From Talinum fruticosum (taxonomy: Eukaryota; Streptophyta; Magnoliopsida; Caryophyllales; Talinaceae), in the NCBI GenBank assembly GCA_021018815.1, contig JAITYX010000025.1, positions 7,564,001-7,628,000 on the forward strand: a stretch of 64,000 nucleotides of DNA. Reading direction: 5' to 3'. The position numbers and the translations under genes are program-made. Positions 46,501-58,269 of this stretch are shown here, one piece after another; position 1 is the stretch's first letter; each line of letters opens with the position of its first letter. The notes under the pieces are model-generated. The model was given only the letters and a program-made list of their open reading frames with translations. It was not told the origin of the DNA and ran no database searches.

Positions 46501-47286
46501 ATCCAAGTATACCAAGGAACTTTTGAAGAAGTACAAACTTCAAGATGTGAAGAATGCAGCAACACCTATGAGTAGCGAGTTTGAAACTGGACCTAGACGA
46601 AAAAGGTAAAGTCGTAGATTAGAAACTCTATAGAGGTATGATTAGATCCCTACTTTATCCGACATCTAGTAGGCCGGATATCATGTTTAGTGTCCGACTT
46701 TGTGCAAGATTTCAAGCTAATCCAAAAGAATCACATCTCACTACGGTGAAGAGAATTTTCAAATATCTTGCAGGGACTAAGAATCTAGGTCTGTGGTTTT
46801 TAAAAGACTCGGAATTGACTCTCAAAATATACTTAGATGTTGATTATGCTGGATACAAAGTTGATAGAAAGAGCACATCAGGAGCATGCCAATTTTCGGG
46901 TCAATCCCTCATCTCCTGGCATTCAAAGAAACAAAACTCGGTTGCTCTATCAACAGCTGAGGCTGTGTACATTACAGTCTGGACCTTGCTATGCACAGAT
47001 TACGTGGATAAAGCAGCACATGAAGGATCTAGGGTTATCATTCACATATATCCCAATCAAGTGTGACAATCATAGTGCAATCAGCATTACCAAGAATCCA
47101 GTCCAAGCACTCAAAGACAAAGCATATTGAGGTCGGGTATCATTTTCCGAGAGACCACTCTTAAAAGGGTGATATTGAACTAGAATTCATTCCTACAAAA
47201 TTTCGGTTAGCTGATATTTTCACTAAGCCACTTACCGAGGATCAGTTTTGTTTTTTAGGAGTGATCCGGGTATGATTAATGCATGA
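43561..47286 (+). pseudogene. Copia D pol: helical linker, protease, integrase, reverse transcriptase, RNase H
   Basis: A coiled-coil linker is open at 43589-44176. The protease motif reads YLDSGCSHHISGD (about 44230). Then come LKYNLLSISQLCDQGQ and WTWHHRLGHISMHT, and the integrase core with HMDLCGEIPMKSLGGKSY (first Asp, about 44810). RT follows with IYVDDIIFGATND (about 46340) and MSMMGELNLFLGLQIKQDK. RNase H reads RPDIMFSVRLCARFQANPKE, VDRKSTSGACQF and SVALSTAEAVYI (A-E-A-E changed to A-E-A-V). It ends GMINA with its stop at 47286. Stops and shifts are scattered, and the RT N-terminal part is short near 46160. Confidence 0.9.
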
Positions 47287-47868
47287 TTATGTGATTTATT
47301 AAGTAAATTATCCTTGCATAATTATGTGTTATGTGTTTTTAATAACGAATGGATCAATTGACAGAGTAAGGCTGAGTCTGTGAGTTATTAGTTTTATGAG
47401 TGTTCTTAATCACTCGTAAATCATACTTAGTTGGACTAAGTTATTGAGCAAAATAAACATCAATCTTCCGAGATCATCTCTAGACAAATGGAGAATTTCG
47501 AAATCTTTTGAAAAAACCCTTTCTCTCTCTCTCTCTCTCTCTCTTTACCCTGTGTTATAATAAGAGAATTCTAGCCGTTGGAAGAAAAATGCTAGAATTC
47601 TAGCCATTGGATGAATACTCGCTGGAAAACTAGCCGTTGGAGTGTAGAATGTCACACCCGTCCGACAAGCATCGTTTGATATTCGGGTCGGAATGAAGGT
47701 TGAAGGTCGTTTCCTCTCTACTATAAATAGTACCTCTCTACCTTCTTTTCTTTACTTTGCTCACTTGTTTCCTTGCTCTCTATTCTCGAAGTTTCGATCA
47801 CCCATACTCTCTCTCTGAATTTGACACTCTCTCTTTCTCTCTATTCTCTCGTATTTTCTTTATTCACC
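47287..47868 (+). other. Copia D pol-ORF2 spacer
   Basis: Holds a CT microsatellite (47523-47544), three TAGCC(G/A)TTGGA motifs at about 47572, 47604 and 47632, and a TATAAATA box at 47722-47729. No gene. Confidence 0.7.
47722..47729 (+). promoter_or_regulatory. Candidate internal TATA box for ORF2 of D
   Basis: TATAAATA followed by GTACCTCTCTACC, 147 bp before the ORF2 start at 47869. Confidence 0.65.
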
Positions 47869-48142
47869 ATGCCAAAGCAAGAGTCGGGACCAGAATTAGG
47901 GTCGGCTACAAAAAGCCCCGCACCAAAAATGCTCAAGAAGGAACCTCCTATCCTTCAAGAATCTTTGTCACCCAACACTTTACGTTGAATGATAAATTTT
48001 TTCAAACCAACTCTTTCTCGTGGTTACCGCACATAAAAAATACTAGTGTTTACAACTGCTTGTGTTTCATTGATTTCATCTACCCAAAACTTGTCGCCGA
48101 GTTCTATGCTAACATATTTTTTATTATCCCTACCGATTCATG
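47869..48142 (+). pseudogene. Copia D ORF2, N-terminal part
   Basis: Starts MPKQESGPELGSATKSP. After a frameshift it reads FTLNDKFFQTNSFSWLPHIK and LCFIDFIYPKLVAEFYANIF. It then runs into foreign sequence. The same residues appear again at the beginning of the 3' part (49300). Confidence 0.75.
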
Positions 48143-49290
48143 AGCGAACCCGATTCGATAAGTTCCAAGTTTTGCCACCTCCTCATTTTAAGTTTTTCTC
48201 CGAATGTAAGTCAAGATTGCTGGTATCATTTCCAATGCCTAATTTTTTCTCATTTTTATCTTCGAGTTGAAAATGAGTTCTAACGCCCTCCCGACCGATG
48301 CCTCTAGTCATGAATAGAAAAATGCTTTCTAACGACTAAAAATTTCTCGTTAAAGGCATGACTTTTGGTCATTAAAAGCTTTAATGACAAAAAAATGTTG
48401 GTTGCCGTCCTCGTTATTGGTTCCATCGTTATTAGTTTTAACGACGAAATGAAATTTTTGTTGTTATTAGAATAACGACGAAAATACACCAACACTAACC
48501 CCACTTCGTGATTTTGATTTGAAAACCTTTCCAACAACTTGTAAATTTAAAAAGAAAGACGTTATAATGAATGCAACATAAAACATAAAGAGAGAATATC
48601 CTAAAATAAACATTGTGAAGCTTTTGAGATTGCAAAGTTGGAGAAATCCTAGTCTTGTTGAAGCCGTGCTCAAAGAAGGCAATTGATGTATGAATGCTTC
48701 AAATTTAGCAAGTTAGAGATGCATTTAGCATCGAAAAAATACCATATTTGTAGTCATTAAGAAATTATTTTCAAAGATATGCAAGTATATGAAGTTAATA
48801 CCGGATATGATTTGTTTAATCCTTATATGTAGAAATACATACCCACATTAGCAAACAGAACATAATAGCAAAAATTAATTGTGGTATTGAAGCAAGCTAT
48901 GGCCCCAATTTTCATGTTTGAGGGGAAAATGCACATGAAATAAGAAAGATAGGATCTTCTAAGAACCTAAATCTATCTAACATATTCCAAAAAGGAATAG
49001 TTAAAAGAAGAGTGAAAGATTTTAGAGCATACCTAGAACAGAAAAGAAAAGCATTAAACATGCTCGCTATATAAGCAACCTAACGACTTCTAACTTAGGT
49101 CGGTCCCAAAAGTCCTGCGCTCGCACTAGTAAAGGAAAGAAACATAACATAAGTACATGACAAAACAAGGTCAAAAGTTAAGAATAAACAATAAGGTTGC
49201 AATTCCCTACAAAATCAATCGTAACATGAGAATATGTGAATATCAAAGTGGACTAAAGCATACCAGGCAGCCAACTCCACAACCGAAAAT
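48143..49290. other. Foreign stretch inside ORF2 of copia D
   Basis: It shows no copia homology. Bases 48300-48490 contain repeated, inverted AACGAC / GTCGTT- and CGTTATT-type motifs, reminiscent of a DNA-transposon terminus. No paired end or target duplication was found. No convincing gene; the minus-strand frame at 48467-48682 is AT-driven. Confidence 0.45.
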
Positions 49291-50867
49291 GGAAAGTGAA
49301 GTCGTTTATTGGTTGGCCCACATCCAAACAACCGGAGTGTACAACTTTCTTTGTTTCAGTGAGTTTATTTACCCCGAACTCGTTTCGAGTTCTACACTCA
49401 CCTCACTCACTCGAGGGTGTTCTAACCTCCGGGGTTCAGAACATTACTGTTCGAATAAACACCTCTCTCCTCCACTGCTTGTTCAAGATCTCCTGTCTTT
49501 TCTTGAACAGCAACCCCATTCCTTTAACTCGAAGTCGCTGACGACTTCTTTGAAAAATACGCTAAAGAGTTTCTCGAGTCACGGAAGAACTTTTCGGTGA
49601 CTCGGTTGAAGTCCGAAGCACGCCTTCTATGCTTCTCGCTGATGAGAACCTTTTTCTCTCAGCATTCCGAGCAAGAAGAACCCCAACTCCAAGCATCTCG
49701 AATCCCTTTTTGACATTCTTGAGGGCTACGAAGTAGACCTCTTCCCTTCAATAATTGAGCAAATGGCAGCTATGCCAGCTCAACTTCAAAACAAGAAGAA
49801 CACCCCCTTCCTTTCGATGCTCTTCTCACCCTTGTTTTCAAATAATTCAAGGTTCCTCTCCCCTCGGACCCCAATGCTGTGTCTAAGGCTACCGTTGTTA
49901 TCGGCAAGAAGGAACTCCGAGGGTACGGATATCAAGAAACTCAACCTGGTGTCCGGGTGCACAACTCAAAGCCGAGGCCTCCTTCTCCGCCTCGGACTCG
50001 AAAGCAACCCCTCTCTCTCTCCTTGCCCCACCTGTTGGTGCTTCCACCTCGAGTGCCTCCAAATCTCTCTCTACTATTTTGTCCCCCATTTTCATGGACA
50101 AAATCAGCTCTGTGTCCCCGACTTCAAGGACCCGCTTCGGCTCTTTCAAATCTGTTTATCACTCTTTGTTCCTCCACCAAAAACCGCCCAATCCCAAATC
50201 CGAGAGCAGCAGACTAGGGTTCTTAAGATGAAGGAGTTGGTGAAGGAGAAGAGGGAGTTGGTCGAGCTCCTCATAGAGAGAAGGTCCAAGGCGGCTTAGG
50301 ACCGTGGTGACTCGGATGCGTCCGAAGCGTCTTCGAGCCCGAGTCCGACCTGCTCGGACAGCGGGGAAGAAGAAGAAGAAGCTGCAGACAACGAGCAGCG
50401 AGACGCCAAGGAGCTCGTGGCCGAGGCAGCTCCATCGGGGCAAGGGTGGCACACACGTAAGAAGCAGTAGGAACTGCCGAGGGTCGACCGCTCCTCAAGC
50501 TCAAATAGCAGTACTCGGCTCGGACAGCGAGCCTCGAGTGGGTCGAAGACCTCGCTGCACCAGCAGGTCGACCGAGCGGACCCCTCCAGCCTACCGAGGT
50601 CCACGAGGAGGAACCACTAGATCCTCTCGTTTTGGGTCGACCACTTAGAGCCGAGCCCTTAACTATGGTCCCTGTCCTCTCTTCGCCGCGCTCAAGCACA
50701 TCGTCAAGATCCTACCAGTCGTCGGCGTACCTCTAATCCCTCCACTTCCACTCGGGCATCCCCCTCTCCCTCGTAGGCACCATGCACTCGTGTCACGATT
50801 CCAAAGTCTCGCGATTCTTCTTCTTTCGAGAGATTTCTACTTATTTCTTTTGTCCGGACATCAAATT
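49291..50867 (+). pseudogene. Copia D ORF2, remainder
   Basis: Begins YWLAHIQTTGVYNFLCFSEF (about 49308), repeating the segment already present at 48010-48110, then IYPELV. It continues through ESLFDILEGYEVDLFPSIIE-like sequence (about 49705-49760), the coiled coil VLKMKELVKEKRELVELLIE (about 50220), an acidic Ser/Glu stretch (about 50320-50420) and the Ser/Arg-rich end near FVRTSN-like sequence (about 50850). Frames change several times. The duplicated segment means the two parts are not a simple split of one gene. Confidence 0.72.
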
Positions 50868-51183
50868 TGTACTAACTCGTTGTATTCTTTTTTTTATTGT
50901 TTTTGCTGAAAGGCAAGGGGTAGAATATAGATAGAAAACTTGTTGTCTTGTTTAGGGGAGCTTTCCCTCTCTATCTCGTGTATTTTCTTTAACTTCAATG
51001 AACTAATGCATTCTCTTTCATTTTTCTGAGTTCATTGTTTTAAGCACGCTCTTACGAGTCTATATACATTTCAAGTAACAATTATTATGTATCTATCACT
51101 CGTTCTATTGTCTGCGCAACACTTACAAAATCGGATCGATTTCACTAACAAAGTTTATATCTAAGTATGGAATGCATTTCATC
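50868..51183 (+). other. Copia D stretch between ORF2 and purine tract
   Basis: Contains GAAAGGCAAGGGG and TTGTCTTGTTTAGGGGAG as in C2 and B. No gene. Confidence 0.6.
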
Positions 51184-51196
51184 AAAAAGGGGAGAT
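51184..51196 (+). other. Polypurine tract of copia D
   Basis: AAAAAGGGGAGAT directly before TGAAGACTCGGACACTCG. Confidence 0.9.
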
Positions 51197-52780
51197 TGAA
51201 GACTCGGACACTCGCTCAACACATTTCGAGTTGTATCAAAGGAATCAGGTATAAGAATTTCTCACTTTTAGAGTTTTGATTCCAAGGCATTCTCTCTAGT
51301 TTAGAAACTTTTCTGAGTGATATGGTATCTTTTCTAAGTGATATAGCATTTACTTCACGTACTCTTGCTTGTTTCTTAGTGACTTAGAAAACGACTTTGC
51401 TTGTCTCACTCGCATTTGAGTCCCTCATCACTTAGATATATCGCATGCTGAATTGACTAGTGTTTCGCTTTATCGCACTCGGTTCGACTTCATGCTTTAA
51501 GTTCTACTTTGTTGAAGTCGGTGAGTCTAGTCCGAATCGTGCTTAATCTATATCAAGTTATTTCACTCGATATTCTTTATATAACTTGATTCTTTGCTTA
51601 GACTAACTCGATGGAATTTTGAGTTTCATGGATATTAGACTCGTAAAATTCCACTCACTTTCCGACTCGGATAATTAGTTGCTTAATCATCTTAATTATT
51701 TTATTATCTCGTGTCTAATCGTGGACCAAAGTATTTTTATACTTTGAGAACCAAAATTGATTTACTTTTGTAGGTGATTCAAACGAGGATACACTTTTTG
51801 AATTACAAAAGTAACCGGCTTCAAAACCTCAAATCACCAAGCAGACATGGCTTTTCCTCTTCACTGTCCGAGTTCCGGAAGATTGTGTCGTGGCCGTCTG
51901 TTTTCAAATCTGGAAAACCGAAACGCTAAGCTTAACGGTGGTTTCCACCTTATCTTTCAAGACACCGCCAATGGTTTTGGGACTTCCAAGAGAGTTAAAC
52001 CGTTGTCCAACGTTCACATCACAATGGATACTTTCTAAGTGACTCGAAAGCTTTTATCAACGGTCGCAAAGGACTTCCCGTCGGAAGGTTGAGATAACGG
52101 CTATGCTGCTTGGTCATCTATAAATAGAAGCCATCTTTCAAGACTTGAAGATTGTCGAACCTATTGTTAATACACGTACTTGAGCAAAGTCATTGTATTC
52201 ATTCTCAATCTTCTACTTACAACTCTCACTCTGTAATTCATTACCTTCGAGTTGTAAGGTCTTGTACTTAGTTACAAACACCTTCTTACTTTCTGAGTAG
52301 GTCCCTTGACTAAGTCCGTAAAGGTTAACTCAGCTTAGTTGTCCCTAGCTGTAAGGGTTATCTCAGCTAGGAAGTACTAGATCGGATAAGGGAATTTCGA
52401 GTCTAGGAAAATTTGTAAAGAGTTGTTTAATGGAGCAACTTGGTTTCGTCGCTCTACTGTATTTTGTGGATTCAAAATAGTGGATTTAACTTCGTGCTTG
52501 GACTAGCACGGTCCGTGGTTTTCTCGCCCAGGAGGGTTTACACGTAATTCTGCGTGTTTACTTTACGAGTTCATTCTAGACTCGGACAATCTCAAAGCTT
52601 CGCTTAATCTACTTCTTAACTCTTTACTGCAATTCGAGTCCATACTTTTCGACCCCGATCTTGACTCGGAATCTATTTCTTCTTCTACTCTAGCAAAAGA
52701 GTTTGATCTTCAAAGAAAATCCTCCATCACCCTATTCACCCCCTCTAAGGTGACTCGGACTCTTCACGAACAAACCTTCA
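51197..52780 (+). repeat. 3' LTR of copia D (1.58 kb)
   Basis: Starts TGAAGACTCGGACA and ends CAAACCTTCA. TATA box at 52119-52126. It carries the CCCTATTCACCCCCTCTA block near its end. G2 pol sequence follows without a gap. Confidence 0.94.
52119..52126 (+). promoter_or_regulatory. LTR TATA box, copia D
   Basis: TATAAATA in GGTCATCTATAAATAGAAGC. Confidence 0.7.
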
Positions 52781-53037
52781 TCCAAATATCCCAAGTGCGT
52801 ATATCCGGGGCATTCAACAAGAAAGTTAAGCCTCGAAATCTACAAATTAGAGATTTAGTCCTTAAGGAAATAAGAGCGCCGATTCAGGAACCACGAGGGA
52901 AATTTAAACCCAATTGGCAAGGCCCATTTATACTTAATTAGATCTTACCCGGCGAGGTGGTGAAATTAAATGATTTGGATGTAGAGGAAATTTTTCGATC
53001 ACGAATTTGGATCGAGTTGAAAAAGTATTATCTCTAG
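52781..53037 (+). pseudogene. Gypsy G2 integrase C-terminal fragment
   Basis: Reads GAFNKKVKPRNLQIRDLVLK, then KFKPNWQGPFI, the chromo-like end of gypsy integrases that precedes the stop. After a stop it continues LPGEVVKLNDLDVEE and KKYYL, ending at 53037. The same residues in worn form end G1 pol at about 6222. Confidence 0.85.
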
Positions 53038-53049
53038 CACGACTTTAGA

Positions 53050-54489
53050 TAGCGAGGCCACGCCCGGCCCAACTAGGCCAGGCTGTGGCGGGCACCGACC
53101 TCTCTAGCTCTCGGTGCCTTGCGTTGTTGGGGATCCACTTCTATTGTCCACTCTAGATAAGAGGTAGATACGAAGTGTTAGGTTTGCCTGGAGGTGTCAA
53201 CGGCTTTGGCGAGTCCGTCTAGTATTCGGGCCACAATTTTGTTCGGTTAGAATTACTAAACCCCTTGAATATTTCAAAGGTAGCGAGGCCACATATAGTC
53301 CAACAAAGGAATTATTTGCTCTCTTCCCATCTGTTGCAACACACGCTTAGGGAAATAGTAGGTACTGTTTTCTAGGCCCAGCAGTGTACAAAGGGATACT
53401 CGCAAGGTATGTGTCCTAAATTGGGACACCTTCCAAGTGCACAACGTACCATGCTATGTCGTTACTCGTGATTCTTGAGGTATTCCTCCTACCAAGAAGC
53501 CAAGTGATCAGTTACCACCTCTTCTCATTTTCGCTCACGAAGTTTACCGCTAAGTACGCATCGGTTTCGCAGAGTCCGAATTAGCTTTAGGTGCTCCATT
53601 AACTAGATTTGCACATCACATATGCAAAATCAAAATAATAATAATTGTCTTGCACTCGTCAAAATTCAATCTTTTTAGGCCCAATAGGAGAAACATACAA
53701 AAACAAATAGAGGTGAAAAACGAAAAGGAGCAAACAAAAACAAGACTTTCGACGTAAGCCAAAGGCGAATTAGCCTCGACGGAACCGAATTGCCGCCCTA
53801 TGGCCGGCGCCGCTGACCGGCTTACGCCATTTGGTCTCATGAGTGGTTATTTTCTTACTCGCAACAATAGGGGACGCCTAGAAAAGTCTTCCTTAGAATT
53901 TGCTTCAACTCGATCTAAGCCTATGATTATCTCAAGCAACTATTAGTGGTTTTAGAGAACAATAATTCTCTAATTGCTCAACTAAACTCAGTAGTGTCGC
54001 TGGTGTCATATCCCCTTGACCTTCTACCAACAGGAATCCACCTATCAGATAGGTGATAATGGCTCGTCACCTCGGGATAATGATTACTTCAAAATAGGCA
54101 TTCATGTGCCGATAGTGTTACATCGAGTTAGTCGGGTTTACTCGATTCCCAATAAGAATCCACCCTAGATTCTTATTGCTCGGTTTTAGTAGGTACTTAT
54201 AAGTTTTGCGGAGATTTTCCGAAGCTTTGGGTAGAACTAGTTTCATATGCCTCGTGATCGCCTAGTATGGCATCAAATTCTTCAGGTAGGGGCACGGTTC
54301 CTTATCCCAAAACCTCGAAGACGTGATGGTGAGGGTCCCAAAAGGCCACAACGAACCCCTAAGAAAGTCCAATAGACCTTCACTTGGCAAATGTTGAATA
54401 GGATATTCAGCCCATAATCCGATAACTTGAATCTCTCCGTATTGCTGATCTTGTGCATCCACCGGGGTTAGGTCTCTCATGAAACTCAT
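53050..54489 (-). pseudogene. Antisense accessory gene a of G2 (DUF7745-like)
   Basis: On the minus strand the clearest frame starts at 54489: MSFMRDLTPVDAQDQQYGEI, then GLWAEYPIQHLPSEGLLDFL and CPYLKNLM. The pattern (L-L-D-F-, F-W, P-x-L-E-E-F) resembles the N-terminal block of plant proteins in the DUF7745 group, which overlap the plant mobile family; this is from memory. Downstream, towards 53050, only broken frames and a charged tail remain. It lies on the strand opposite pol, with its own TATA box at 54589. The function is unknown. Confidence 0.55.
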
Positions 54490-54588
54490 ATCTTTTGGAA
54501 GAAAGTGGAAGACACAAAACGTTTTTAGTTTGATTCGCAGAAGATTTTTACGTTAGGCACATTTTTTTAAGCACCGGTGTGGATCCTA

Positions 54589-54596
54589 TTTATAAG
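54589..54596 (-). promoter_or_regulatory. Candidate TATA box for antisense gene a of G2
   Basis: Minus strand TATAAATA in CTTATAAATAGGATCC, about 100 bp upstream of the ATG at 54489. This is typical core promoter spacing for a plant gene with a short leader. Confidence 0.6.
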
Positions 54597-54989
54597 AGCT
54601 TTCCGGAGCTTTTAGAGTCCTACTGCACCTCCATCACTTATTTACCAGCACCCTGGACTTCACGGGTGGCGGGCGCCGCCACCGCCATGGTCAAGCTCAT
54701 TCCGCAATTTTCTTCGACTCCAAGACTCCTTGGGCTATATTCTTTTCTGCCTCAGCCCATTGTATGCAGGCCATATTGCTATTTTGGACCATGCACTTAA
54801 GATTTTCCATTTTTATTTTTATTATTTTCTTTTGGGGGAATGGGGGCTAGTGCAATTTTTTTCGATTCGTCTTTGTAATTTTCCCTAAGTTTTTTTCATC
54901 ATATTAAATAAAAGGACGTATTTCTTAGAATTGAGTCACCTTGCATTTCATCCCATTGCATAAGAGTCACCATTACAAAGGAAATGTTA
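54597..54989. other. Spacer between the two antisense genes of G2
   Basis: Includes the GC-rich GGCGGGCGCCGCCACC piece (about 54669) and TTTTGGGGGAATGGGGG (54828), which is also present in G1 at 8466. A purine-rich run may serve a second priming site. No gene. Confidence 0.4.
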
Positions 54990-57318
54990 AACAAAAAATA
55001 AACACCTTACAAGGGATTCCCTAATCATCAACATCGAAGCGGCAAGGAATTCTCTAATCATCGCCATCGAAGTGACGTCAAAGATATAGTTCCCGAAGTC
55101 CTCCAATACAGATGTGGAGAACCAACCACCTTCATCACCTTGATAGGAGCTACCTCCATGGTCCTAAGATTGAGAAGCTTCATGGAATGGCCCGCTGTAC
55201 GAAGCCCGAGGGAAATAAAGAGGATTTCCATGACTATTGAAAGCCTGCAAAGGCAAGATATCCAAGATCTCCTCTTAAAAGCTAGGCCCTGCACCGGAAG
55301 TACTAGGTCTTGCCTTGGAAGCACTCCGATGATGTGCGCGCCATGAAGAACGTCGTGAAGAATCTTGTCTAGCGAGTACTACTAGAAGGTGTTTGTTGAC
55401 TGGATGGATGTGTGTGTGCCCCGGGTCCATTAGGAAGACTCCTAGAGGGAGGTGCTTTAGATCGAGGCCTCTACAAGAATGAAAGGGCAATTAGCACGCT
55501 CACTAAAAGCTCAATAAAATTAACACTCCACTAATTAGGAACTTACCCGGAAGGTTGGGAAAGATCGCCCAGTAAGAAAATTTTGGATTCCTTGAAGAGT
55601 AGAGTGAAGATTGATGGACATGGTTCGGGATTGTTCTCGGTCATACTACAAAATTTATCCTATGGTGTTAGCCAAAAATACTTTTAGCATACAACTAAAA
55701 GTGAAGAGCATGAAACTCTTAGCCCTCGCCAATTCTTAGGGAAAGGATGCCTAACACATTCTTCCTCTCGTGATTTCGGGAATTCTTACATAACTAAGAG
55801 ATCCCCAGGTAGAGTAACATCCATATCAAGGCTTGGAATATGAACGTCGGCCGGTGTGAGCTGCCAAAAGATGAAGGTAATTTCCACGCAAGAAATTCAA
55901 CTATGATAAGAAAAGAGGTGAGAACTCACCGGTTGAGCCATAATCTGCGCCCCATGGTGAGCGTAGGATGTGTGCAAGTTTAAGAATGAGGTATAAGGAT
56001 ACCCCACGGCAGCGAGTAGCTTGCTCATTTTGGAGAAAGGGAGCGATAGTAGAACATGGTATGGGGTGGATCAACTGGAACAAGCGGAGGCCACGTGTTG
56101 ACCCAGATTTGAGGTGTTACCCTCTCCCCAAGATACCAACAAAATCCAAAAGAACCTTCAAACAAGATCCTCCTTTCACTTAAATCCTGTGCAATAATGA
56201 CACTTGCAGGGAGTTGGAGTTAGGCCCAATGATGAAAATTAGCCTGCATTCAAGATTTATCAAGAAACAAGAAAGCAAGGATGAAAGCCAACAAGAAAAT
56301 GGATGAAAAACCGTGCATAATCAAGGCTGGAGTCCACCACAGGCAGACCCACGGACAGTCCCACACACTGTGGGCAAAGGCAGCTAGCTAAATAGTGTGA
56401 GAAAAAGTTCTCTAAGCATATTTTTGAGGTGAATTTTGAGATTAAAGAGGCATATCGAGGTCACACGGTTAAGGTCCGATCTTAAGAAGTCTATCCCACG
56501 GATCTTAGGACATCGAAGATAGATTTAGCCCACAATATGGAGGCCGAAAATGTGGGATGATTCATTGAATCAGAGAAGATGCGAGAAATATTCGTATAAC
56601 CACAGCTACAAGATCACAATTGAGTAAAAGTTTTTATCCACACAAGATTAAAAATACTTTAGAGAAAAGGAGAATTTGAGCATACCTCAACAATCTTCCA
56701 CAAACCATACAACGGTAGATAGTTGGTCGAATCTAACTCGGGTTTTGTATGTCGCATACCGGCACGGAGGCCCCTAATAAGGAAAGGATATGCAGGAGCA
56801 CCTCAGTTGAGCTCTTTATTTTATTGGGTTCCACAAAAGTTCACCAAATAGTGAACATGAACCTTATTAGCTTGATCGGAGAAAAGAACCGGTGCTCAAT
56901 AGAGCAAGCACGATTCGACTTGTTGTTGTGGAGAATGTCAAGGCCAAAACCTAACATCCTCAAAGGCCTCAAAAATGATAGTATACTAGAAGAAATTTTC
57001 TCAAGGAAACCTATCAGCTACGGGGCCAAAAAGATGATGAAGATAGTTACGATTTTTGTATAAATTCTGGTCATAAGCTATAGGCTCTCCTGAAAAGCCC
57101 AAACTGGATAAAACAACAAAATCAAAAGGAGTTATAGTCATTTCCCTAAAGGGAAGGTAAAAAGTGTCGGTGGTGTCCCAAAAACACTCACTAATGGCCC
57201 TAATAGGATCCCTCTTCCTTTTGTAACGGAGGTGGTTCAAGGCAAGGAAAAGAGGACCAAACTCGGCATTATGCATGACATCCTCAAGAGGAAAGTTCAT
57301 CCTCTCACATGTCTCCAT
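54990..57318 (-). pseudogene. Antisense accessory gene b of G2 (plant mobile domain-like)
   Basis: The minus-strand start at 57318 reads METCERMNFPLEDVMHNAEF, then FLALNHLRYKRKRDPIRAIS, FWDTTDTFYLPFREMTITPF and VVLSSLGFSGEPIAYD. The pattern D-T-x-T-F-x-L-P-x-x-E-M-T-x-T-P-x-D-F with G-L-x-F-x-G-E-P-I is the plant mobile domain signature (PF10536-like). Further pieces read CWYLGERVTPQI (about 56150) and a Ser-rich tail with RPSTSGAGPSF (about 55280). Stops interrupt it; some gaps may be introns. The gene is on the strand opposite pol, and the TATA box upstream is at 57711. Confidence 0.75.
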
Positions 57319-58252
57319 GAACTTAGGAATAGCTCCACTACTCCAAATTGAGCCTTTCTACAAGACAAAAATCCAACAAGAACTATTCTAAATGAACAAA
57401 GGAAGAAATTTAAGCCAATTATCTTACCAAAGGAGTGATAGCGAGCGAAGAAATGTAACTCTCAGCCTCCACTAAGAGGTCATTTGGGTTCCACTTGTTC
57501 TGCGAATGCCATTCCCATTTAAGGAAGTCGTCTTCAACAAATTTTCGACTCTAGACCTCCCTACAGGATGGGCTCTTCTCCTAAACATTTTGGAAGAGAA
57601 GACTTTGGAAACCAACTAGTTTTCAAGAGGAAGCAAAGTAAGAAAAGCATAAGAGTAAGGCAAGAGTGCAAGAAGAGAAGCTAGTGTATGAAATGAATTC
57701 ATCAAGCACCCTTTTTATAGACCCATTCGTTCAGGCCAGCCAACCATACAAGACAAGGGTCAAACAAGTAGTGGGAGACCAAGGGAATCCGGCAGAAGCA
57801 CGCCGGGGCCAGGCCTGCCAAAGGCTGGTCGCCGCTTGCCACGGGGCACCTTATGCATGCAAGCGGGAGCTCTTGGACCCACCAATCAACTTTTTCAAAT
57901 CAGATTTTTCAAGTTATTTTCGACTTAATTATTCAGGTAAACTAATGAATTTGCGTCAATTTGATTATACACTAACAAGTTTGTTAGTACAACAGATTAT
58001 TTAGCCAAGCTCATATCAAAGATCGATCAAAGTTTCAGCATTAGAATATACCAAGCTTCGAGCTCGATCAAGCCAAGCCGAGGACCCTCTTACCGGACTT
58101 CGAACACATGCATCATGATCAATTCCAGGCCCCATTTTTTAGAGTTCGGGTTCGACTACAACTAATTCTAAACATTACACAATAACTAATATAAAAAATT
58201 GAGGTAAGTACCCTTTAGTGTCTACTTTGACCATTCGTCTTTCGGACTCGGT
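57319..58252. other. G2 stretch between antisense gene b and the purine tract
   Basis: Mostly the antisense promoter region and untranslated 3' sequence of the element. The minus strand TATA box is at 57711-57719. The GC-rich piece near 57800-57850 has no gene. The short + frame at 57666-58004 has no family signature. Confidence 0.5.
57711..57719 (-). promoter_or_regulatory. Candidate TATA box for antisense gene b of G2
   Basis: Minus strand TATAAAAAG, about 395 bp upstream of the ATG at 57318. G1 has TATAAAAG at the matching site (11273). The distance implies a long leader or an intron. Confidence 0.5.
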
Positions 58253-58269
58253 CAAAGTGGGGGCTAACT
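58253..58269 (+). other. Polypurine tract of G2
   Basis: CAAAGTGGGGGCTAACT directly before the LTR start (CGTAGACAC, usually TGTAGACAC). Confidence 0.8.

Larger units (their letters stand above)
41767..52780 (+). mobile_element. Copia element D (+ strand), complete layout with an internal foreign stretch
   Basis: A shortened 5' LTR (41767-42385) is followed by primer site, gag, protease, integrase, RT, RNase H, an ORF2 disrupted by about 1.15 kb of other DNA, purine tract and full 3' LTR (51197-52780). The right edge meets gypsy G2 sequence in its integrase C-terminus. All genes have stops or shifts. Confidence 0.88.

Noticed and set aside
48467..48682. Minus-strand hydrophobic frame in the foreign stretch of D
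   Set aside because: Composition follows from AT-rich DNA; no start context or homology visible.
54990..57318. PMD-like gene as a host gene
   Set aside because: It lies between pol and the LTR of gypsy G2, is on the opposite strand, and recurs at the same place in G1, so it travels with the element.
57666..58004. 112-residue plus-strand frame
   Set aside because: Lies over the antisense promoter and 3' untranslated region of G2 and is not conserved in G1.
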